A stretch of DNA of 5,374 bases, taken from NCBI GenBank assembly GCA_031283395.1, contig JAITBV010000137.1, positions 1 to 5,374 of the forward strand, read 5' to 3'. This document shows positions 1-4,558 of this stretch, one piece after another. A program made the position numbers and the translations under genes. The notes under the pieces are model-generated. The model searched no databases and was not told where the DNA came from. It saw only the letters and a program-made list of their open reading frames with translations. This DNA is from Candidatus Adiutrix sp. (GTDB taxonomy: Bacteria; Desulfobacterota; Desulfarculia; Adiutricales; Adiutricaceae). Positions within the stretch are counted from its first letter, which is position 1. Each line of letters begins with the position of its first letter.

Positions 1-337
1 TCTTCAACGCTTTGTTGATATCCGCCCCCAGTTTTAAAAGTAATTCCACCATTAAAGTGTTACCGCTTTCAACACTGGCTATAAGCGGGGTTAAAGAGAC
101 AGGATGCTCTGTTTCCAAGCTTCTTGAGCGCATTAAACATTCAGTATCGACGGCAAAACCGGACTCGATAACCTCTCTCACAATGGATTGGTCGCTATTT
201 TGTATTGCTTTAGTCAGTTTTGTACATAATGTTTCATTATTCTCCGCCAGGCAATCCAACGAAGCGACCACAAAGACACACACAATGACGGGCATGACTA
301 AGCAAATATTTAGCATAATTTTTAATATTATTTTCAT
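1..337 (-). CDS. Exported ankyrin-repeat protein, N-terminal part (runs off left edge)
   Basis: The frame opens at an ATG (337-335) and stays open for 112 codons to the window edge, so the gene is partial. Residues 1-31 look like a Sec signal peptide: a Lys-containing start (MKIILK), a long hydrophobic core, then a possible cleavage near CLA/EN. Residues 37-64 read as a degenerate ankyrin repeat. Residues 83-108 are a good one, with TPLIASVESGN followed by MVELLLKLGADIN, matching the family's TPLH..A...G and LL..GAD. Ankyrin repeats are protein-binding scaffolds, and the signal peptide points to the periplasm or beyond. The codon before the ATG is the TAG stop of the upstream gene, and no clear ribosome binding site precedes it, so translational coupling is likely. 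The gene is visibly more AT-rich than those at the right of the window. The partner is unknown. The family call is fairly sure; the function is not. Confidence 0.75.
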   Translation of the reverse strand, partial: MKIILKIMLNICLVMPVIVCVFVVASLDCLAENNETLCTKLTKAIQNSDQSIVREVIESGFAVDTECLMRSRSLETEHPVSLTPLIASVESGNTLMVELLLKLGADINKALK

Positions 338-943
338 CTAAATTTTTTTCGTGATCACGTTCCGCTTCAAAAACACCAAGGCCGCCCAAAATGAATTGGA
401 GCGGCCTTGGTTTGAAGTCGAAGCACGGCTGATGGTTGAAGCTACCTCGCCGGCGGGGCCGACCTTCAAATGGCCAAAATCTTTATAAGTGGCTAATGTG
501 CGGCGTTCAATGCGTGAGATGCTGGGAGGGGCGACTTTAAGTTGACCCATATCCTTATATGAAGCCACTTGCCGCCGGTCAACCTGGGCCGGCTTTTTTA
601 ATGCGACCTGTATTTGACTGCGGACGGCCAGGAAGGGGGGCGGGGCGTAAGGTTCCACCCGGTCGTCATCCTCATCGCCGTTGCCTTCAATCAAGCCCAC
701 AGGCAAGGCCGCCTCGGCCTCGGCAGGTGGGGCCTTGATCTGGACCTCTCCATTCTCAGCACCAAACAGAGCGGCCATTTCCAAGCTGGCTTGGGCGGGA
801 TCGGAAACCCCGGGGATGAAGGCCCAACCATTATCAATCCAAATCCAGCCGCCCATCCCAATAAGGCTACAGGAGAGCAGAACCACCAAGACGTATTCCT
901 TGACGGTGGCGCGTTTAGTATATTGCTTCGGTCGGCTTAACAT
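338..943 (-). CDS. Single-pass membrane protein with tandem 24-residue repeat, unknown function
   Basis: I do not recognise this protein (201 residues from the ATG at 943). Residues 1-15 are basic. Residues 16-36 form one hydrophobic segment (VLVVLLSCSLIGMGGWIW), so the rest probably faces the periplasm. A Pro/Ala/acidic linker follows (70-103, with an EDDD run), then two copies of a 24-residue unit: RRQVASYKDMGQLKV at 123-137 and RRTLATYKDFGHLKV at 147-161. The frame extends upstream to a TTG at 979, but the predicted promoter (994-1021) would leave that start only about 8 nt of leader, so the ATG at 943 is preferred although its ribosome binding site is weak. The last 26 codons span a strong hairpin with a T-tract (365-417), so the tail may be a stop-loss extension. 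The TAG stop abuts the ankyrin ATG. The architecture (short cytoplasmic end, membrane anchor, linker, repeats) recalls scaffold or envelope-anchoring proteins, but no family is assigned. Confidence 0.6.
   Translation of the reverse strand: MLSRPKQYTKRATVKEYVLVVLLSCSLIGMGGWIWIDNGWAFIPGVSDPAQASLEMAALFGAENGEVQIKAPPAEAEAALPVGLIEGNGDEDDDRVEPYAPPPFLAVRSQIQVALKKPAQVDRRQVASYKDMGQLKVAPPSISRIERRTLATYKDFGHLKVGPAGEVASTISRASTSNQGRSNSFWAALVFLKRNVITKKI
365..417 (-). terminator. Intrinsic-terminator-like hairpin inside the 3' end of the membrane-protein gene
   Basis: Read on the minus strand, CCAAGGCCGC (complement of 401-410) pairs perfectly with GCGGCCTTGG (complement of 376-385). The stem is extended by TCCAA/TTGG inside, with a 6-nt loop, and is followed at once by TGTTTTTG. 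An outer CTTCAAA/TTTGAAG pair (411-417 with 365-371) adds to it. This has the form of a Rho-independent terminator, but it lies within codons of the membrane-protein gene and ahead of the ankyrin gene. Confidence 0.55.
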
Positions 944-993
944 CTGCTTTAATAACCCGCTTAATCCGCTTTGATACAACCTTTTGTGCTTAT

Positions 994-1021
994 TTTATAA
1001 TCAGCCCCAAGATATTGTCAA
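994..1021 (-). promoter_or_regulatory. Sigma-70-type promoter for the membrane-protein gene
   Basis: On the minus strand a perfect -35 TTGACA (complement of 1016-1021) is followed after 16 nt by TATAAA (complement of 994-999). An alternative -10, TAAAAT, lies at 18 nt spacing. The expected transcript start near 987 gives a leader of about 44 nt to the ATG at 943. The surrounding DNA is AT-rich. No operator-like repeat is evident around it. Confidence 0.6.
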
Positions 1022-1070
1022 ATATTTTTTGTAACTCCTTAAATTTTTAAGTGTTATCTCATTAAAAATA

Positions 1071-1100
1071 CCTGGATTCCGGCTTCCACCGGAATGACGG
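1071..1100. repeat. Short dispersed-type inverted repeat (REP/MITE-like)
   Basis: ATTCCGG (1076-1082) and CCGGAAT (1089-1095) form a perfect 7-bp stem around a 6-nt loop, flanked by CCTGG and GACGG. The pattern TGGATTCC...GGAATGACGG is that of a widespread dispersed intergenic repeat seen in many proteobacterial and other genomes. Only one copy is in this window, so its dispersal here is inferred from recognition of the motif. It lies in a gene-free stretch, as such elements usually do. Confidence 0.55.
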
Positions 1101-1144
1101 AACCTTTATTACCGTTCACACAAACTCTCCTGCTTCATACGTAA

Positions 1145-1285
1145 AAGCGGGCCCTGGGAAAACTCTATGAGCCTTCTCTGGTCCGTGGCTATTTCCGCGT
1201 TCACGGCCATGTCTGGCAAGAGCGGCGTCTCCCGCCCGCTCACCATTATGGTGTCTTTAAAGGCAAAGGCGAAAAAGGCTCTTAA
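1145..1285 (+). pseudogene. Possible gene remnant, 46 codons, no start codon
   Basis: An open frame starts just after an in-frame TAA and ends at TAA TAG (1283-1288). It has no ATG, GTG or TTG start that I can find. The reading (KRALGKLYEPSLVRGYF at its beginning, HHYGVFKGKGEKGS at its end) has a plausible amino-acid mix and starts abruptly, as a decayed gene end would. It resembles no family I can name. Its 3' end overlaps a minus-strand terminator hairpin. Chance is a serious alternative for a frame this short. Confidence 0.25.
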
Positions 1286-1329
1286 TAGAGAACCGGCCCC
1301 GGCCTAGTGTTCAAGCACCGGCCGGGGCC
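1272..1329 (-). terminator. Minus-strand double hairpin with T-tract
   Basis: On the minus strand a perfect 10-bp GC stem (1320-1329 with 1295-1304; the loop contains a further GTG/CAC pair) is followed without a gap by a 6-bp stem. The second stem pairs GGTTCT (complement of 1289-1294) with AGAGCC (complement of 1277-1282) around a 6-nt loop, and runs straight into TTTTT (1272-1276). It looks like an efficient intrinsic terminator. The only known minus-strand transcript reaching it would be the tRNA-Lys transcript or an unannotated RNA. Confidence 0.55.
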
Positions 1330-1353
1330 TGACATTCCCACTTAAATCTATGG

Positions 1354-1381
1354 GGGGCGGCGGACAACCGCCCCAGTTTTT
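1354..1381 (+). terminator. Plus-strand terminator-like hairpin
   Basis: GGGGCGG (1354-1360) pairs with CCGCCCC (1368-1374) around a 7-nt loop and is followed by AGTTTTT (1375-1381), the layout of an intrinsic terminator on the plus strand. No intact plus-strand gene lies upstream. It could end an unannotated RNA or the transcript of the remnant frame at 1145-1285, or block read-through into the antisense of the tRNA. Confidence 0.45.
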
Positions 1382-1428
1382 GCCCTGGCCCCTCTTTTTG
1401 GTGATGCCCACATGATGCCCAGGCCCCA

Positions 1429-1470
1429 AAAAGCTTCAAGGGGTCAGCGATTTTTCTTCGCTAACCCCTT
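1429..1470 (-). terminator. Probable terminator of the tRNA-Lys transcript
   Basis: AAGGGGTTAGCGA (complement of 1458-1470) pairs with TCGCTGACCCCTT (complement of 1438-1450) over 13 bp around a 7-nt loop. The one non-Watson-Crick position is a G-U wobble in minus-strand RNA but an A-C mismatch in plus-strand RNA, which fits selection on the minus-strand transcript. It lies 8 nt past the CCA end of the tRNA. The nearest T-run (complement of the A-run near 1428-1432) comes 5 nt after the stem, so the tail is not ideal. Confidence 0.5.
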
Positions 1471-1478
1471 GATTTAAT

Positions 1479-1555
1479 TGGTGCGTTGCACAGGAATCGA
1501 ACCTGTAACCTAATGATTAAGAGTCATTTGCTCTGCCTAGTTGAGCTAGCAACGC
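1479..1555 (-). tRNA. tRNA-Lys (anticodon CTT), CCA encoded
   Basis: The minus strand folds as a complete 77-nt cloverleaf. The acceptor stem GCGTTGC/GCAACGC is perfect, with discriminator A and encoded CCA (1479-1481). The D stem is GCTC/GAGC with GG in its loop, and the anticodon stem AATGA/TCATT carries the loop CTCTTAA. The T arm is ACAGG-TTCGATT-CCTGT. The anticodon CTT (1519-1521 on the plus strand reads aag) decodes AAG lysine codons. There is no variable-arm insertion and no mismatch in any stem. The gene has its own consensus promoter just upstream and a hairpin just downstream, so it is probably a single-gene unit, although read-through from the glycosidase gene in front is possible. 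Confidence 0.97.
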
Positions 1556-1571
1556 GTTTGGCAATTTTATA

Positions 1572-1600
1572 ATTATAGAAAACCGGCTCCGTTTTGTCAA
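1572..1600 (-). promoter_or_regulatory. Consensus sigma-70 promoter of tRNA-Lys
   Basis: On the minus strand a perfect TTGACA (complement of 1595-1600) and a perfect TATAAT (complement of 1572-1577) are separated by exactly 17 nt. Transcription should start near 1565, giving a leader of about 10 nt before the mature tRNA 5' end at 1555, to be removed by RNase P. The TGA stop codon of the upstream gene (1597-1599) lies inside the -35 box. Confidence 0.85.
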
Positions 1601-2784
1601 CGCCGCCCCGGACCGGGCTGAGGCTCCACGGCCAGTACGGCCGGCAGGGCGGGGTGATAGCCGGGCAGATGGACGGCCCGGCCGGGGCTCAGGGAATATT
1701 GCCCGGTGACCTGGAAGGTTTCTCCGTCCCGGCGCCAGAGAAACTGGCTTTCAAACCCTCCGTCCAGGTTCAGGGCCTTGACCAGCCCCAGGCTGGGGCT
1801 CTTAAGCACCAGGGCCAGGTCGTAAAGACTGATGGCCGCGGGGGTCATCAGCAGGATCAGGCGGCCCTCCCGGTCCTCGGCCACCGCTGCCCTGGCCGCC
1901 AGGTTGGCGGTGTCGCGGACCCGGATGCGGCCGCTGCGGTCCAGCAGCATGAAGGACTGCATGACATTGAGATAGTTGTCCGGGGTCAGGCCGGGTTCCT
2001 GATTATCCAGGTCTATTATGGCCGCCTCCGGCCTTTGAGCTTTGCTCCGGGGGCCGGAGACCAAAAATCCCCGCCACCTGGCGTGGTCGTCGGGGGATAT
2101 TTCCCGGCCGTCGCGTCTTAGGCGGCCCATATAGCGGCGGTCGGGATAGAATTGCCCGCCGTTGATGAGGGCTAGAGCCGAAGGGAAACGTTCGTCCCAG
2201 CCGCTTAAATTGGCAGGCTCGGTGAATTCGCTTTCATGGTAGGGTTTGAAGAGGTGGAGAGCCGGGTCGAAGCGGGCCAGATAAAGGTCGCCGGGCCCGA
2301 AGCGGGCGCCGTAGATGATCCCGGTCCTGGCCCAGTCGAAGCCGGGGGCTCCGGTCCGCCAGGTGAAGCTTTCCAACCGGGGCCGATCCTGGAGCCGGTT
2401 GGCCAGGGTTTCGGTCAGGCGGGTCAGGGTCTCCGGAGCGTTTTCAGAGGCTTGGCCCGTGAGGCGGAGATTGGGTCCGCCGAAGGGGCGGCGGTCGGTC
2501 ACGGTGATGGGAGGCGCCGTGATGGTCAGGCTTTCCGGCCAGGGGTCCAGAGCCTCTCCGAAGGTCAGAGAAACGGTGGCCCAGGGGGCTCCGTCCGGGC
2601 CGGGCACTGAAAGTGAGCGGGTGAGCCCCCCCTGGTCCGGCAAAAAGCCGGCCAGTCGCCAGATCCCCGCCTTCAGCCGCTCGCGGCCCGGAAAATCCGC
2701 AATTTCTTGGGCCGCGGCCGGCCCGGCCAGAAGAAACAGGCCCAGAAGTCCGGCCCAAATAGGTATTTTATTTTTTTTTAACAT
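1597..2784 (-). CDS. Secreted phosphodiester glycosidase (NAGPA/DUF2233-like) domain protein
   Basis: The 395-residue protein starts with a clear Sec signal peptide (MLKKNK, hydrophobic 8-20, cleavage likely after AAA at 23-25), so it acts outside the cytoplasm. The region from about residue 155 to 375 matches the family built around the human uncovering enzyme: a conserved ALINGGQFYPD at 205-215, RAAVAEDREGRLILL at 298-312 and ALNLDGGFESQFLW at 337-350, the last being the family's NLDGG signature. Such domains hydrolyse, or are thought to hydrolyse, sugar phosphodiesters; most bacterial members have no proven substrate. Residues 26-150 are not recognised. The start follows an AT-rich segment with no clear ribosome binding site, but no other Met precedes residue 219, and the signal peptide supports this start. 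The second to fifth codons contain nine A in a row. The gene is divergent from folD across about 160 nt, and its stop overlaps the tRNA-Lys promoter. Confidence 0.8.
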   Translation of the reverse strand: MLKKNKIPIWAGLLGLFLLAGPAAAQEIADFPGRERLKAGIWRLAGFLPDQGGLTRSLSVPGPDGAPWATVSLTFGEALDPWPESLTITAPPITVTDRRPFGGPNLRLTGQASENAPETLTRLTETLANRLQDRPRLESFTWRTGAPGFDWARTGIIYGARFGPGDLYLARFDPALHLFKPYHESEFTEPANLSGWDERFPSALALINGGQFYPDRRYMGRLRRDGREISPDDHARWRGFLVSGPRSKAQRPEAAIIDLDNQEPGLTPDNYLNVMQSFMLLDRSGRIRVRDTANLAARAAVAEDREGRLILLMTPAAISLYDLALVLKSPSLGLVKALNLDGGFESQFLWRRDGETFQVTGQYSLSPGRAVHLPGYHPALPAVLAVEPQPGPGRR

Positions 2785-2931
2785 AGTGTATAGTTTAAAG
2801 CCACGTTAGATTAATCAGTGACATCCTGCTTAAACGCAACCCCCGTCTTGGTTCCGAGGCGTCCGGAGCCGGCGGCTTAATTGTAGCACAGGCACCAAAA
2901 CCGGGACGCTGAAAATTTTTATCTTTAATAT

Positions 2932-2938
2932 GGAGGAG
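2932..2938 (+). promoter_or_regulatory. Ribosome binding site that sets the folD start
   Basis: GGAGGAG lies 8 nt (counted from the end of GGAGG) before the ATG at 2945. An in-frame ATG at 2930 overlaps this site, so it cannot use it, and it would add five residues (MEELT) that FolD proteins do not have. The start at 2945 is therefore chosen. Confidence 0.85.
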
Positions 2939-2944
2939 TTAACT

Positions 2945-3799
2945 ATGTCCGCTGAAATCATCAAAGGCCTTCCCGTGGCCACGGCCATGCGTGAAGAAAT
3001 CACCGCCAGAGTCAAGAATATGGGAGGTATCGTGCCCAAGCTGGCCGTGGTGCTGGTGGGCGATGACGAAGCTTCCCGGGTCTATGCCCAGTCCAAGGAA
3101 AAAGTCGGTGAAAAAATGGGCATCAAGGTGGAACTCCATGTCCGCCCGGCCAGCACCACCGAAGATGAGGTCATCAAGCTCGTCGACCTGTTGAACGCGG
3201 ACAAGAACGTCCACGGCATCCTGGTGGAACTGCCCCTGCCCAAGGAGATCCAGAAGGAAAACGTCATGAACCGCATCGACCCCAAGAAGGATGTGGATGG
3301 CGTTCACCCGGTCAACCGCGGCTACCTTTTGGGCGGCCAGGAACACCTGGCCCTGGTGCCGGCCACTCCCCTGTCCTGTATCGAATTGATCCAGCGCAGC
3401 GGCCTGAGCCTTCAGGGCAAGCGGGTCACCCTGGTGGGCCGGGGCGACACGGTGGGCCGCCCCCTGGCCAGCCTCCTCATCAAGCGCGACGCCACCATAA
3501 CCGTCTGCCATACCAAGACGGTGGATTTGGCCAATGCGGTCAAGTCCGCGGAGATCGTGGTGGCCGCGGCCGGCTTTCCCAAGCTGGTCCAGGGTAATAT
3601 GCTGGCTCCGGGCCAGACCGTCATTGACGCCGGCATCAACCAGTTGCCGGACGGCAGCCTTTGCGGCGATGTGGACACCGAGGCGGCCAGCCAGATCGTC
3701 CGGGCCATCACTCCCGTGCCGGGCGGCGTGGGCTCCCTGACCACCACCGTCATCATGCAGAATCTTTTGAAAGCCGTTGAGCTGCAAGGCTTAATCTGA
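2945..3799 (+). CDS. folD: Bifunctional methylene-THF dehydrogenase / methenyl-THF cyclohydrolase
   Basis: FolD interconverts 5,10-methylene-THF, 5,10-methenyl-THF and 10-formyl-THF in the cytoplasm, normally using NADP. The 284 residues match the family's usual length of 280-300. Residues 1-140 form the catalytic domain: Tyr47 and catalytic Lys51 in SRVYAQSKEK, the ELPLP motif at 95-99 and KDVDG at 115-119 with the folate-binding Asp118. Residues 141-260 carry the nucleotide-binding fold with VGRGDTVGRPLA at 164-175. The end has ITPVPGGVGSLTTTV (255-269), where most FolDs have GGVGPMT. Two deviations are visible: Glu95 replaces the usual Gln of QLPLP, a residue linked to the cyclohydrolase step, and Ser-Leu replaces Pro-Met near the C-terminus. 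fchA follows after 43 nt on the same strand, almost certainly in one operon. A weak hairpin (3804-3820) sits between them without a T-tract. No convincing -35/-10 pair was found in 2785-2929. Confidence 0.96.
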   Translation: MSAEIIKGLPVATAMREEITARVKNMGGIVPKLAVVLVGDDEASRVYAQSKEKVGEKMGIKVELHVRPASTTEDEVIKLVDLLNADKNVHGILVELPLPKEIQKENVMNRIDPKKDVDGVHPVNRGYLLGGQEHLALVPATPLSCIELIQRSGLSLQGKRVTLVGRGDTVGRPLASLLIKRDATITVCHTKTVDLANAVKSAEIVVAAAGFPKLVQGNMLAPGQTVIDAGINQLPDGSLCGDVDTEAASQIVRAITPVPGGVGSLTTTVIMQNLLKAVELQGLI

Positions 3800-3842
3800 A
3801 CCAGGCGGGTTTTGTCCGCCTCCATGCCAGGAGATTGACGCC

Positions 3843-4487
3843 ATGACTCATGATGTACCGAGCGATTTCTACGCATTGACCATAACCGATTTTCTAAAAA
3901 TAGCCGCCTCCAATTCCCATGTCCCCGGCGGCGGCAATGTTTCGGCCGTGGTGGCCACCCTGGGAGCCTCGATGGGGGCCATGGTGGCCAGCCTGACCGA
4001 GGGCAAGAAGGGCTATGAGGAACACCAGGCGGCCAATTCGGCCATTCTCAAGGCCTTCATGGACGGCATTGAAAACCTCAAGCAGCTCACCAAGGGAGAT
4101 GTGGAGGCCTTCGACGCCTACATGAAGACCTTCAAGCTGCCCAAGGACACCGAGGAACAGAAGAGAGCCCGGGCGGCGGCCATTGAGGACGGGGTCAAAA
4201 AGGCCACCCTGGCCCCCATGAAGATTTGCCGCCAGTGCCTGGAACTGATGCGGGAGGCGGCCAAGCTGGCCCCCTTCGGCAACAAGGGCGCCATCAGCGA
4301 CTGCGGCGTGGCGGCCATTATTTTGGAGTCGGCCATCCGCGCGGCCATGCTGTCGGTGGACATCAACCTTCCGGCCATCAAGGATGCCGCTTTCGCCGCC
4401 GACATCGTCAGCGAGCGCGGCCGCCTCTTCGCCGAAGCCGAAGAGATCACGGCTTTTGTCCTGACCCATATGCGGGCCCGCTGGTAA
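3843..4487 (+). CDS. fchA: Methenyl-THF cyclohydrolase, FTCD cyclodeaminase-domain family
   Basis: The 214 residues match stand-alone members of the formiminotransferase-cyclodeaminase C-terminal family (about 200-215). Visible motifs are SNSHVPGGGNVSA at 23-35 (the family's P.PGGG..A), DVEAFDAYMKTFKLPKD at 86-102 with the conserved acidic residue, and FGNKGAISDCGVAA at 145-158 (the GN....SD..V segment). The fold is all-helical and contains no formiminotransferase domain. The neighbouring folD, and the absence of histidine-degradation genes, favour methenyl-THF cyclohydrolase (methenyl-THF plus water giving formyl-THF) over formimino-THF cyclodeaminase, though sequence alone does not separate the two. 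The start has AGGAG (3829-3833) 9 nt upstream. The gene ends 18 nt before a strong terminator. Its function overlaps one of FolD's two activities. Confidence 0.88.
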   Translation: MTHDVPSDFYALTITDFLKIAASNSHVPGGGNVSAVVATLGASMGAMVASLTEGKKGYEEHQAANSAILKAFMDGIENLKQLTKGDVEAFDAYMKTFKLPKDTEEQKRARAAAIEDGVKKATLAPMKICRQCLELMREAAKLAPFGNKGAISDCGVAAIILESAIRAAMLSVDINLPAIKDAAFAADIVSERGRLFAEAEEITAFVLTHMRARW

Positions 4488-4505
4488 GCCGGTTTTCAGG
4501 CAGAC

Positions 4506-4540
4506 AAAAAGGGGAAGGCCGGCCGGCCTTCCCCTTTTTT
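4506..4540. terminator. Perfect bidirectional terminator between fchA and pyk
   Basis: AAAAAGGGGAAGGCC (4506-4520) is the exact reverse complement of 4525-4539, around a 4-nt GGCC loop. The T-run 4535-4540 ends the plus-strand transcript (folD-fchA), and the A-run 4506-4510 gives a T-run on the minus strand, ending the pyk transcript. It lies between two convergent genes, 18 nt past fchA and 18 nt past pyk. Confidence 0.93.
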
Positions 4541-4558
4541 ACGTTCCCGGCCGACCGT

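Larger units (their letters stand above)
980..1478. other. Gene-free stretch of about 500 bases
   Basis: This interval holds no intact gene that I can support. From left to right it contains the promoter of the membrane-protein gene, an AT-rich segment, the short inverted repeat, a 46-codon open frame without a start codon, and then a run of GC-rich hairpins between 1277 and 1470, some followed by T-tracts on one strand or the other. The hairpin run ends at the 3' end of tRNA-Lys. Confidence 0.7.

Noticed and set aside
12..341. Plus-strand open frame of 109 codons
   Set aside because: It is the complement of the ankyrin gene. The minus strand has a signal peptide and a clear ankyrin repeat; the plus reading resembles nothing.
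614..974. Two overlapping plus-strand frames opposite the membrane-protein gene
   Set aside because: They overlap each other and lack family features. The minus strand has a promoter, a membrane segment and an internal peptide repeat.
1115..1143. Plus-strand promoter TTCACA - 17 nt - TACGTA
   Set aside because: The -10 match is poor and no gene with a start codon follows.
1241..1253. Palindrome CACCAT-T-ATGGTG
   Set aside because: The one-base centre cannot form a hairpin loop, and no promoter is near; it is probably chance inside the remnant frame.
980..1478. tmRNA, RNase P RNA, SRP RNA or 6S RNA in the hairpin-rich gap
   Set aside because: None of the signature sequences I know for these RNAs is present; only terminator-type hairpins were found.
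1594..2121. Plus-strand frame of 175 codons, and others at 2236-2610 and 2315-2809
   Set aside because: They are shadows of the GC-rich glycosidase gene, which has a signal peptide and the NLDGG motif on the minus strand.
2930..2944. Upstream ATG start for folD
   Set aside because: The ATG overlaps the ribosome binding site that serves the start at 2945, and the extra residues are not found in the family.
2939..3787. Minus-strand frame of 282 codons opposite folD
   Set aside because: It is a His/Gly/Gln-rich antisense reading typical of GC-rich third-position bias. folD is unmistakable on the plus strand.
3894..4469. Minus-strand frame of 191 codons opposite fchA
   Set aside because: Same reason: antisense shadow of a recognised gene with ribosome binding site and terminator.
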